Shown: in pieces, positions 53,232-61,247 of the stretch
Layout of the letters: the number at the start of each line of letters is the position of its first letter
Numbering within the stretch: position 1 is the stretch's first letter
Assembly (NCBI GenBank): GCA_032251455.1
Contig: JAVVEG010000017.1
Location: forward strand, 1-64,000
DNA length: 64,000 nucleotides
Origin: JAVVEG01 sp032251455
Lineage (GTDB): Bacteria > Pseudomonadota > Gammaproteobacteria > Pseudomonadales > Pseudohongiellaceae
Direction of reading: 5' to 3'
The notes under the pieces: generated by a model
Database searches by the model: none
What the model saw: the letters and a program-made list of their open reading frames with translations, nothing else
What the model was told of the DNA's origin: nothing
Made by a program: the position numbers and the translations under genes

Positions 53232-54428
53232 TTATGCCCCGTTGCTTATCATCCTGTTGGCACCGAGCCGGATGTCTTTTGTTGGATTCCAGGCATGGGT
53301 ATGTGTGTTTTCAACCTTGTAGTCAACGGCAGGTGCTGCTTCCTCCAGGTAAGCAGCAGCTTCGCGATAAAGGTCAGTGCGGTAAGCCTGTCTGCTCAGG
53401 CTGGCCGACAGTTCGGCAGATACTGGCTTGCCTGACAGTTGTCCTATCTGTTTGATCATCCATTCGGCATGTGAGCGCCAGGGAAAGCCAGCCTGATACG
53501 AGGCAAAGACATGGAAATCCGGGACTGCAACAGGCTTCCCGGTTTTATGAAACCGGTAGTGTCCGCTCAATGAGGGCAACAGTGTTCTTGCTGGCAGATC
53601 CAGGTATTTTGCATGTGCCATGATTTCAGCCATTGCCAGCCTTTGCTCGACATCGAGCAGTTTCCTGGCAGCTATCATGATGGCCAGGCGCAGACGCAAG
53701 TGTGTGACCGGATGCTGTTGATGCCAGCTTGAGCTGACGGCCAGAACTTTCTCTGGCGCATTGTTCCATATCTGGTAGCCACTGCTGACCACAGTACCAA
53801 TGCCCTGGGCCACTGCCACCGAGCTCCAGGGTTCGCCAACGCAGAAACCATCAATATTGCCCCTGGCCAGGCTGTCACACATCTGTTCTGGAGGGAGTAC
53901 GATCAGGCGGATATCATGGTCGGGATCGATACCTCCAGCCTGTAGCCAAAGACGCAGCAGGAAAGTGTGCATGGAGAATAAATGGACAGTCGCCAGAACG
54001 GGTACTGTTTTGTGCGTGCGGATATGCTGTGCCAGCGCCCTGGCTGCCGCGATGGCATCGGGTAGCTGTGCGCGCTGCGGGATTGCCAGTTGTTCCCAGA
54101 GGAGGGTGGACAAGGTAAGCGCATTGCCATTCAGGCTCAGGGACAGGCCGGTCAGCAATTCGGCCCGAATACCCCCCACTCCCAGGGCTGCGCTGAATGG
54201 CAGAGGAGCCAGCAATTGCGCCGCATCAAGCTGACCAATGGCTAGTTTGTCGCGCAGATTGGCCCAGGAAACCTCCCTGACCAGATGAACATCAAGCCCG
54301 AAATCATGAAACAATCCTGCTTCCTGTGCCAGGATCAATGGTGCGCTGTCAGTCAGGCGCATGAAGCCCAGTTGCAGTGTTTCCGTTTCTGGTGCAGGCA
54401 AGCGCCGGGCAAGGTCATGGTGGGACAT
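53232..54428 (-). CDS. nasS: Nitrate/nitrite sensor NasS (NrtA-like, cytoplasmic)
   Basis: A 398-residue protein homologous to NrtA (LQLGFMRLTDSAPLILAQEAG, then DKLAIGQLDAAQLLAPLPF) but without any signal peptide, starting MSHHDLARRL. It follows the ANTAR gene nasT by 2 nt. In Paracoccus and Azotobacter NasS binds NasT without nitrate and releases it when nitrate or nitrite binds. The ATG at 54428 has AGGAAA 5 nt upstream. Its 3' end borders the nrtA regulatory region. Confidence 0.9.
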   Translation of the reverse strand: MSHHDLARRLPAPETETLQLGFMRLTDSAPLILAQEAGLFHDFGLDVHLVREVSWANLRDKLAIGQLDAAQLLAPLPFSAALGVGGIRAELLTGLSLSLNGNALTLSTLLWEQLAIPQRAQLPDAIAAARALAQHIRTHKTVPVLATVHLFSMHTFLLRLWLQAGGIDPDHDIRLIVLPPEQMCDSLARGNIDGFCVGEPWSSVAVAQGIGTVVSSGYQIWNNAPEKVLAVSSSWHQQHPVTHLRLRLAIMIAARKLLDVEQRLAMAEIMAHAKYLDLPARTLLPSLSGHYRFHKTGKPVAVPDFHVFASYQAGFPWRSHAEWMIKQIGQLSGKPVSAELSASLSRQAYRTDLYREAAAYLEEAAPAVDYKVENTHTHAWNPTKDIRLGANRMISNGA

Positions 54429-54430
54429 GG

Positions 54431-55048
54431 TTATTTCCTGGTTTGCATTGAGCATAAGGTAGCGACAACTGTACGTGCGACAGTGGCTAGTTTTTGATTG
54501 CTGTCCATGGCCAGGCGAACCAGCAACTGGTGGGCCTCGTCCTCGCTGATTCGTTTTTGTTGCATCAACAAACCTTTGGCTTTTTCGACGACAGTCCGGG
54601 TTTCAAGCTGACTGCGGACGCTGTTCAGCTCTGCGCGCATATCCTGGAAATTGCGAAACTGGGCAATGGCCACATCGATGATGGGTTTGACATGGCTCGG
54701 GTTAATGGCTTCGGTCAGGTAGGTGCTGACGCCGGCCGCCACCGCCTGGCGGATATAATCTGGGTCATCCTCCGGAGTGAACATGATCATTGCGGTGGGG
54801 CTGTGAGTGCTGACTATCGACAGGCTTTCCAGCACATCACGATCGGGCGACTCCAGGTCAATCAACACCACATCAGGCCGATGTTGTTCTATCTGGTGCA
54901 ACAACCCCGCCGCAGAGGCAATCATGGCCACCACCTCAAAGCCGGCAGCGCTGAGATGTTCTTCAACCAGACTGGCCCGGTCCGGGTGATCATCAACCAG
55001 CATGACCCGGACGGTACCTGGGGACTTGGGTGTACTGCTTTTTTGCAT
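54431..55048 (-). CDS. nasT: Nitrate-responsive ANTAR antiterminator NasT
   Basis: A protein of about 205 residues with an N-terminal pseudo-receiver domain (RVMLVDDHPDRASLVEEHL) and a C-terminal ANTAR RNA-binding domain (VVEKAKGLLMQQKRISEDEA, then HQLLVRLAM). ANTAR proteins bind paired hairpins in nascent leaders and block terminator formation. The expected targets are visible upstream of nrtA and of the adjacent porin. I chose the ATG at 55048; an in-frame TTG lies 9 nt upstream. It is 34 nt or more after the porin gene. Confidence 0.92.
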   Translation of the reverse strand: MQKSSTPKSPGTVRVMLVDDHPDRASLVEEHLSAAGFEVVAMIASAAGLLHQIEQHRPDVVLIDLESPDRDVLESLSIVSTHSPTAMIMFTPEDDPDYIRQAVAAGVSTYLTEAINPSHVKPIIDVAIAQFRNFQDMRAELNSVRSQLETRTVVEKAKGLLMQQKRISEDEAHQLLVRLAMDSNQKLATVARTVVATLCSMQTRK

Positions 55049-55091
55049 GGGTAACAATCAACGACAAGAATACAGTATTGTGTAGCAGCAA

Positions 55092-56300
55092 TTAGAATGC
55101 CATGTTTAGGCTTAACCAGATTTTTTCTGTATCTACAGCAAAACCGTCAGCCTGATAATTGGCATATTTGAGTTCGAAACCAAGGCGCCGGGAGAATGGA
55201 TAAACAGCATGGAACTGCCACTCACTGCCGTAATCATCCCCGGTTTCATCTGCCTGCAGTTGATGATAAGCAACGCTGAGCTGCAGTTTGTCGATCGAGC
55301 CGGTCAAGTTCAGGTAGCTATCTTCGACGCCCTGGTCTGGCGTATTCAGGAACAGGTCGGTAAACCCCTGGAATTTATGCAGGGTGGCCAGTGGGGTGGA
55401 AAATCCCTTGTTGCCATTGTCGCTGCCAAGTTGTTCAAAACCTGCACTCAGGATGATTTTGCCCAGTGACAGGGAGCCTTCTACGAGATAGTAATCAGCC
55501 TGATAATTCTGGCGGTTATCAGCCAGATCGCTCTGACTGGCATAGGCAGCATAGAGTGATACCGGGCCAGTTTTTCCTTTGTAGCTTATCCCTGTGCTGA
55601 GTGAGGATGCGGTGGCGGCATTGTCAAAATCCAGGGCATAGACGAAAACGCTGAATGTGCCAAGGGTATGCGCATAGGAGGCGAGCAGCGCATGGGAGTT
55701 ACTGTCAAAATCAGTCAGTTGGCTGCTGCTGCGGGAACCATTGAAGATACGGTTTACCCGCCACAGATAGCTATAATCCACAGTGATTTTTTCTTTGCTG
55801 TAGTGATAGCTGAAGGCATCGAAAGTCTGCTCGTTCTGGCGCCAGCCGACACCGCCGAGAAAGCGTTGCGTGCCATGATTGATGCGTTGGCGGCCAAGGG
55901 TATATACGGAGTTTTCCCCTGGCGTATAGCGCAGCAGGGCCTGATTGATTTCAGTGCCTTCCGGGTCGGCAATCACTGAATACCTGCCACGGTTTCGATC
56001 CAGCTGGAAGGAATCGAATCTGTCGGCGCCAAGAGTCATGACATTATCCACTTCGAGCAAAAAAGCCATATTGCTGATTTCAGGTGTCTGGTAGGCAAGC
56101 CGGGTTCTCAGCGTAGAGGCACTGGCATCGCGCAGGGAGTTATCCTGGTTTGCCTCTTCAAAACGATAGCGCAAATTGATCGATGTCTTGCCTTCGGTCA
56201 GTAGGCGGGCAACAGTCTGGTCTCCTTCGGCAATAAGCAGTGACGGCAGTATGGCCAATGAGAGCATGAGGCCATTAAGCAGTTTTGGTCTGATCTTCAT
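55092..56300 (-). CDS. Outer-membrane porin linked to nitrate assimilation
   Basis: A 402-residue protein with a Sec signal (LLNGLMLSLAILPSLLIAEG) and a beta-barrel of alternating strands ending in Phe (KIWLSLNMAF), similar to the alginate-export-like porin group. The ATG at 56300 is supported by the signal peptide; the upstream frame start at 56327 falls in a terminator. An ANTAR-type leader precedes it and nasT-nasS follow on the same strand, so it is probably induced by nitrate or nitrite and lets it cross the outer membrane. Function is inferred from context. Confidence 0.8.
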   Translation of the reverse strand: MKIRPKLLNGLMLSLAILPSLLIAEGDQTVARLLTEGKTSINLRYRFEEANQDNSLRDASASTLRTRLAYQTPEISNMAFLLEVDNVMTLGADRFDSFQLDRNRGRYSVIADPEGTEINQALLRYTPGENSVYTLGRQRINHGTQRFLGGVGWRQNEQTFDAFSYHYSKEKITVDYSYLWRVNRIFNGSRSSSQLTDFDSNSHALLASYAHTLGTFSVFVYALDFDNAATASSLSTGISYKGKTGPVSLYAAYASQSDLADNRQNYQADYYLVEGSLSLGKIILSAGFEQLGSDNGNKGFSTPLATLHKFQGFTDLFLNTPDQGVEDSYLNLTGSIDKLQLSVAYHQLQADETGDDYGSEWQFHAVYPFSRRLGFELKYANYQADGFAVDTEKIWLSLNMAF

Positions 56301-56325
56301 GACAAGAGTCTCCTGAAAGACGCGC

Positions 56326-56360
56326 AAAAAAAAGCCTGCACGCCAAAAAGGAGTGCAGGC
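56326..56360 (-). terminator. Intrinsic terminator in the porin leader
   Basis: On the minus strand GCCTGCAC pairs with GTGCAGGC around an 11-nt loop and is followed by eight T residues. It stands about 25 nt before the porin ATG, between promoter and gene, just as in the nrtA leader. Confidence 0.88.
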
Positions 56361-56370
56361 ATCATTACCC
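56357..56370 (-). promoter_or_regulatory. ANTAR-type hairpin overlapping the porin leader terminator
   Basis: The minus strand reads GGGTAATGATGCCT. A short hairpin with loop AATGAT (A1, G4) uses GCCT as its 3' arm, which is also the start of the terminator 5' arm. The sequence GGGTAATGNTGCC is shared with the nrtA leader, where the arrangement is the same. This supports regulation of the porin by NasT. Confidence 0.7.
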
Positions 56371-56694
56371 AGAGGTCCGAAAACGCAGAGCGCAGTCGTC
56401 CTGAATCAAAATCAACGTACAGGAGGTGTACATCAGGAATGTAATCAAGAATCAGGCCAGTTTTTATAAGTATTTTAAAATCAAACGCTTAACTCCATAT
56501 CTCAAATCAGCTTGTGGCGGGAGCGGGTTTTGTCCGGTGCATCATGGGGCGCTGTGGTCAATTGCCGCCCAGAATTTGTGCAGGGTTTGTGAAGCTTTTC
56601 CAGCCGGGAGTGACAAGATTCGTACCGTTTCTTCTTGCTGGCCCGGCAAGGTACAATGCCTTTTCTCGAAACAGTGACCGGTTGGGAGCAAATC

Positions 56695-57102
56695 ATGGCT
56701 GACTGGGCAGTACCGGAAACCGAGCTGGTGTTTTCCGCTATCCGTTCACAGGGGGCGGGCGGACAAAACGTCAACAAGGTTGCCACAGCCATTCATTTGC
56801 GTTTCGATATCAGGCAATCGAGTCTGCCGGAGCAGATCAAGGACAAATTGCTTGCCTGTCAGGACAGGCGCATTACTGAAGACGGGGTGATTGTCATCAA
56901 GGCACAGTCTTTCCGCACTCAGCTGCAGAACAAGGAAGATGCGATCAGGCGTTTGCAGGAATTGATTGCCGAGGTTGGCCGACCGGTAAAACCAAGACGT
57001 TCAACCCGCCCTAGCCAGAGCGCCAGACGCAAAAGGGTGGAGCAGAAAGTCAGGCAAGGCAGAATCAAGGCCTTGCGCACCAAACCAGCGACTCACGACT
57101 GA
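56695..57102 (+). CDS. arfB: Alternative ribosome-rescue factor ArfB (YaeJ)
   Basis: A 135-residue class I release-factor-like protein with the catalytic GGQ in SQGAGGQNVNKV and a basic C-terminal tail (SARRKRVEQKVRQGRIKALR) that enters the mRNA channel. It hydrolyses peptidyl-tRNA on ribosomes stalled on broken mRNA. The ATG at 56695 has GGGAG upstream; an extension to 56635 lacks family similarity. Confidence 0.95.
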   Translation: MADWAVPETELVFSAIRSQGAGGQNVNKVATAIHLRFDIRQSSLPEQIKDKLLACQDRRITEDGVIVIKAQSFRTQLQNKEDAIRRLQELIAEVGRPVKPRRSTRPSQSARRKRVEQKVRQGRIKALRTKPATHD

Positions 57103-57126
57103 GCGATTCAAATCCGAGGATTCATC

Positions 57127-57561
57127 ATGGCACTTACACCGTTTCATCTGGCAATCCAGGTCCGTGATCTGGACGAGGCAAGACAGTTCTATGGCAACAA
57201 CCTGGGTTTGCCGGAGGGGCGCAGTTCGGCACAATGGATCGATTTCAACCTCTTCGGACATCAACTGGTTGTGCATCTGAACCCGGCTATCGGACCCGAG
57301 GGTAAGCTCAACGGCCTATCCAATCCTGTGGATGGCCATGGGGTGCCCGTGCCCCATTTTGGAGTCGTGTTGGCCATGACTGACTGGCAAGCCCTGGCAG
57401 CAAAGGTGAAAGGTTTTATAGATGGTTTTCTGATTGAACCGTATATTCGGTTCAAGGGGCAGCCCGGAGAACAGGCTACGATGTTTTTCCTGGATCCTAC
57501 CGGGAATGCCTTGGAGTTCAAGGCATTCAGGGATATCGATAAGGAGTTGTTTGCCCGGTAA
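57127..57561 (+). CDS. VOC-family (glyoxalase/dioxygenase-fold) protein
   Basis: A 144-residue vicinal-oxygen-chelate protein. LTPFHLAIQVRDLDEARQFY at the N-terminus supplies the first metal His, and FLDPTGNALEFKAF near the end supplies the metal Glu. It follows arfB by 24 nt on the same strand with GAGGA upstream. The substrate is unknown; members act as lyases, dioxygenases or resistance proteins. Confidence 0.88.
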   Translation: MALTPFHLAIQVRDLDEARQFYGNNLGLPEGRSSAQWIDFNLFGHQLVVHLNPAIGPEGKLNGLSNPVDGHGVPVPHFGVVLAMTDWQALAAKVKGFIDGFLIEPYIRFKGQPGEQATMFFLDPTGNALEFKAFRDIDKELFAR

Positions 57562-57725
57562 GGGTGTCTGATCCGGCCCGCTGTGTACTCTCTTGAATGA
57601 GCGAGACGTAACTCCAGCTGAATTGAAGCGTCTTGTTGTCAGGGTCTTTTAGGAAGCTGCCTGCAAATGAAGGAACAATACTCTTTATTCTTTCGCAATT
57701 CTTTCACATCGATGAGGGAAACTTG

Positions 57726-58808
57726 ATGCCCGTATTTTATACTCCCAGACGCCTCTTGCTGATGCTGTGCTGCGCAGCTCCAATTACATTTACGCAAGCG
57801 GCCGATGACGGGCAAATACCTTACTTGAATGAAGGACGCGCATGGCAATTTGAATGGCATAATGATGCCTTTTTCGGTTCCGACAATCAATTTACCAGCG
57901 GCTTTAAATTCAGACTCTCTTCTTCCATCGCTGCGGATTTGGATGATACGCAGGGCACACCGGCCATCGGTAAAGTGTTGGCGCGGCGACTATTGCCTGA
58001 TGATCGCAGCTTGAGCTATCGGGAAATCTGGGCCGTTGGCCAGAATATACAAACCCCTGAAAAGATTTCCATAGGTGAGATAATTCTCAATGATGTCCCT
58101 TACCTGGGCGTGCTTGGCGTATCCAACTCATACGTAGCGTTTGATGAGAAACGCTTTACCGGTTTTGGACTCCTGCTTGGCTGGAGCGGCGAGGCTGCCT
58201 TGGGGGAGGAATCTCAGGAAGCAGCGCACAAACTGACTGGTTCGGAAGATCCCAAGGGGTGGGGCAATCAACTTGAATTCGAGCCTCTGATAAATTTTTA
58301 CTACACAAAAAAACGCAAACTCTGGGATATACCCGGTTTCAGTGGTAGTGTCACTGGGGATGCAGCTCTGGGTAATTTCTTTACCTATGGCCAGGTGGGT
58401 GTGGATTTTATTTTCGGAAAAGCGCCTGGAGGATTTCTGTATAAACCCATGCCGCTTGGTCGTGGTCTGGATTTTGATGCCTCGCTGCGCACCCCCACAG
58501 AGCGTTATACCTATGTTTCCTTAACTGCCCGGACGACAGGTTTCGCTCACGCCATGCCGCGGGATGGCAATCTTTTTCGCAATGACAATGAGTGGACAGA
58601 AAACAACACCATAGATTCTGAAACATGGGTCCATCAACTGGTCTTTGGTCTGCACCATGAACGTCCACGCTGGGGTATGCATCTGAACTTCTGGTTGAGC
58701 TCGGATACCATAGAAGATGACAGCAAGCTGTTTCCTTCGGAAGATGCCGACAACAGCTTCGGGACACTCACTTTTGATTTCCGCATGCGTGATCTCAGTC
58801 AGCATTGA
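57726..58808 (+). CDS. lpxR: LpxR-type lipid A deacylase (DUF2219)
   Basis: A 360-residue outer-membrane protein with a Sec signal (RLLLMLCCAAPITFTQA). LpxR active-site features are present: the Asn-Asp pair in EWHNDAFFGSDNQFTSGFKF, and the catalytic His in EAAHKLTGSEDPKGWGNQL. LpxR removes the 3'-acyloxyacyl chain of lipid A and changes recognition by hosts or phages. The ATG at 57726 has GAGGGAAA upstream. It converges on the SulP gene 28 nt away. Confidence 0.85.
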   Translation: MPVFYTPRRLLLMLCCAAPITFTQAADDGQIPYLNEGRAWQFEWHNDAFFGSDNQFTSGFKFRLSSSIAADLDDTQGTPAIGKVLARRLLPDDRSLSYREIWAVGQNIQTPEKISIGEIILNDVPYLGVLGVSNSYVAFDEKRFTGFGLLLGWSGEAALGEESQEAAHKLTGSEDPKGWGNQLEFEPLINFYYTKKRKLWDIPGFSGSVTGDAALGNFFTYGQVGVDFIFGKAPGGFLYKPMPLGRGLDFDASLRTPTERYTYVSLTARTTGFAHAMPRDGNLFRNDNEWTENNTIDSETWVHQLVFGLHHERPRWGMHLNFWLSSDTIEDDSKLFPSEDADNSFGTLTFDFRMRDLSQH

Positions 58809-58836
58809 CAAAGAACTGCAACCCTCTTCCTTTCAT

Positions 58837-60414
58837 TCAATTGTTCAGAGAGACAAGTTCAATATCGCTGCTTGCCCCAAGACTCTTCAGGAATTCGCGT
58901 TGTTTGTCGTTGATCAGAAGAGTTAACCTGGCGCCATGAGCCGCCATGTTGCTTGATTCCCGGATAAAGAAATCGACTGCGGACTGATCAATATGAGTGG
59001 TGTACTGAAGATCGACGGTCATGTTCTGCCCGTAATGACGCTGAAATTTTTCTGTCAGGTGCGCTACCGAAGCATAAAATAAAGCTCCTTTTACCTTCAG
59101 CAATATACCTGAACCGGAAACCTCCTCTTTGAGTTCAAGCTGACTGATGCGCAGCATGAAGACGCTGACAGATAGAAATACTGCGACTACAACGCCTGCT
59201 GTCAGATCGAAGAAGATGATACTGATAAAGGTGGAAAAATAAATGACCAACTCAGAGCGAACCTTGGAATAATGGACTACATCCTTCCATTTGATCATAT
59301 CCGCACCAACGATGAACAAGGTGCCAGCCATGGCTGCCATGGGCATATAGGTCAATATGGGGCCCAGGAAGGTGACCAGAACGAGCACGAAACCTGCTGC
59401 AGCAATGCCGGACAGAGGGGTGCTGGCACCCAGGTTTCGGTTGGCTTGTGACCGGTTGAAGCTGCCGGCACCCGCGAAGCCGGAAAAAAAAGGGGCCAGG
59501 AAATTAGCCATGCCCTGCGCGTAGACTTCCTTGTTCAGATTGATATTCTGATCTGTTTCCATTTTCAGTTCCCGCACGATAACCAGTGACTGTGCCAGGC
59601 CAATAAAGGCAATGGTAATGGCGTAAGGAATAAATGAAGCACCGATCATCAGGTATTCCATATTGATGGTCGGAACGCTGAATGGCAGCCATTGCAAGGG
59701 CATGCGACCCAGATACTCCAGTTCGGTGATGGGTTGGGGCCAGATGAAAGCAACGAGCAGACCACAAAGATACCCTGCGATGACCGCAATGATGATGAAA
59801 TAACGCGGTGAGTATCGTCGCCCGATATAACCGGCCAGAATCGTGACCAGCCCGATGGCCAGGCTGTATGGGTTGATCAGATCAATGGCATCGCTGCCAA
59901 TGATGTAAAGCTTTTCATAAAAAAAGTTCGTCTTGAACGTGGACAGGTCCAGGATGCTGTCCAGTGAGGCCATGATGATCAGAAAGCCGGCACCGGCAGA
60001 AATACCTGAGATTGAGGCCGGCGACAGATACTGAAAGATGCGGGCTCCACGCAACAGCCAGAACAGCAGCTGGATCAAGCCCACCATCATGCAAAGCAGG
60101 AATACAAAGTCGACATACAAGGGGCTGCCCCGCCCAGCCAGGGGCAGGACGGCGGTGCCGATAAGAATTGCCACGGCAGTATTGGGGCCACTCATCATGG
60201 AAGAAGTGCCCAGAAGACTGCAGAACAGGGTAACAAAAATGGCGCAATACAAACCATATTCAGGTTGAAGGCCGGCCAGGTAGGCATAGGTGATGCCCTG
60301 GGGGATGACCAGGATGGCGCCGACAAAGCCGGCAAACACCTCGGTGCGCCACAGGGCCGGTTTACTGGCCCAGGATAATGAGGGGATGGCTTCTGTGAAC
60401 AGTTTGCCGATCAA
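58837..60414 (-). CDS. SulP-family anion permease with STAS domain
   Basis: A 525-residue transporter of the SLC26/SulP family. The N-terminal membrane domain (about residues 25-400) contains FVGAILVIPQGITYAYLAGL and AGAGSFNRSQANRNLGA. The C-terminal STAS domain is at about 430-525. Members move sulfate, bicarbonate or other anions. Its TTG start overlaps the TsdA stop by 4 nt (TTGA), so the pair is translationally coupled and the substrate is likely tied to sulfur compounds. Confidence 0.9.
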   Translation of the reverse strand: MIGKLFTEAIPSLSWASKPALWRTEVFAGFVGAILVIPQGITYAYLAGLQPEYGLYCAIFVTLFCSLLGTSSMMSGPNTAVAILIGTAVLPLAGRGSPLYVDFVFLLCMMVGLIQLLFWLLRGARIFQYLSPASISGISAGAGFLIIMASLDSILDLSTFKTNFFYEKLYIIGSDAIDLINPYSLAIGLVTILAGYIGRRYSPRYFIIIAVIAGYLCGLLVAFIWPQPITELEYLGRMPLQWLPFSVPTINMEYLMIGASFIPYAITIAFIGLAQSLVIVRELKMETDQNINLNKEVYAQGMANFLAPFFSGFAGAGSFNRSQANRNLGASTPLSGIAAAGFVLVLVTFLGPILTYMPMAAMAGTLFIVGADMIKWKDVVHYSKVRSELVIYFSTFISIIFFDLTAGVVVAVFLSVSVFMLRISQLELKEEVSGSGILLKVKGALFYASVAHLTEKFQRHYGQNMTVDLQYTTHIDQSAVDFFIRESSNMAAHGARLTLLINDKQREFLKSLGASSDIELVSLNN

Positions 60415-61211
60415 TTTATCAGATGTTCCAGTAGTTTGAGGAATTTGCTGGCCCTGGGGTCAGCTGGACGGATTTGCAGGTTCAGGTAAGCCGAGACATC
60501 AAGCGCCTGTTGGTGGGTCAGGGATTTGCCGTTGCCCAGTGGCATATTGGCCCAGATGAAGCCCGCTGCTTCAGGAATACGATTCATGCCGGCGCCCTTG
60601 TTGTAGGAATTAAGGCCCCAGACTGGGGGCATGCCAGCCACGCCTTCACCCTGTTGACCATGGCAACTGGCACACTGTTCCATGTAGACCGCCCGGCCAT
60701 TGGCAGGATTGGGGTCATACCCGGTATTGGGCAGGGTAGGAACCCCGCGGCCCTCCGGCTCCGCTCCCATGACCTGCCCCTGGGATAGATAGGTGACATA
60801 GGCAGATACGGCCAGCACCTCCGGGGCATCTTCGGGAGGCATGATGCCGTCCAGGCTGTACAGAAAACATTCACGGATGCGCAGACCAATGCCATTGCGT
60901 TTGCCGTTCTTTGCCCGCCATTTGGGGTACATGCCTGCCACGTTCAGCGGCAGGGCATCTTTTTGGGTCCCGGCCTGGAGGTGGCAATTGCTGCAGTTGA
61001 GGCGGTTGCCTACATAACGGCTGGCATTGTCCTGGGTGTTGGTGACTATTTCATAGCCGTAGACAACGTTGGAGTAATAATCATCCAGAAAGGGTTCGTT
61101 GAGCAACTGGGTGATGGAGGGTTGTTGCTGCTGGGCATGAGCTGGTGCCGGTGCTGGCAAGAGCACGACCGACAACAGCGCGCAGCAAAGCAGGTAATGG
61201 TTGATATTCAT
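60411..61211 (-). CDS. tsdA: TsdA-like di-haem thiosulfate dehydrogenase
   Basis: A 266-residue periplasmic cytochrome with a Sec signal and two haem motifs, CSNCH (73-77) and CASCH (180-184). The context RYVGNRLNCSNCHLQAGTQK matches TsdA. The distal Cys ligand of the active haem is conserved as Cys115 in IRECFLYSLDG, and GAGM with Met209 matches the second haem ligand. TsdA oxidises thiosulfate to tetrathionate, or the reverse. It is coupled to a SulP permease. Confidence 0.85.
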   Translation of the reverse strand: MNINHYLLCCALLSVVLLPAPAPAHAQQQQPSITQLLNEPFLDDYYSNVVYGYEIVTNTQDNASRYVGNRLNCSNCHLQAGTQKDALPLNVAGMYPKWRAKNGKRNGIGLRIRECFLYSLDGIMPPEDAPEVLAVSAYVTYLSQGQVMGAEPEGRGVPTLPNTGYDPNPANGRAVYMEQCASCHGQQGEGVAGMPPVWGLNSYNKGAGMNRIPEAAGFIWANMPLGNGKSLTHQQALDVSAYLNLQIRPADPRASKFLKLLEHLIN

Positions 61212-61247
61212 GGACTTAATATCTGCTTAGGGTTCATGGACTGGGTT

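Larger units (their letters stand above)
56301..56694. other. 394-nt regulatory gap between porin and arfB
   Basis: The stretch separates two divergent genes. It holds the porin leader (terminator and ANTAR-type hairpin, 56326-56370) and a weak -24/-12-like element on the minus strand at 56444-56460 (GG and GA, rather than GG and GC, separated by 10 nt). The half nearer arfB, 56470-56680, shows nothing I can name. No gene is supported. Confidence 0.6.
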
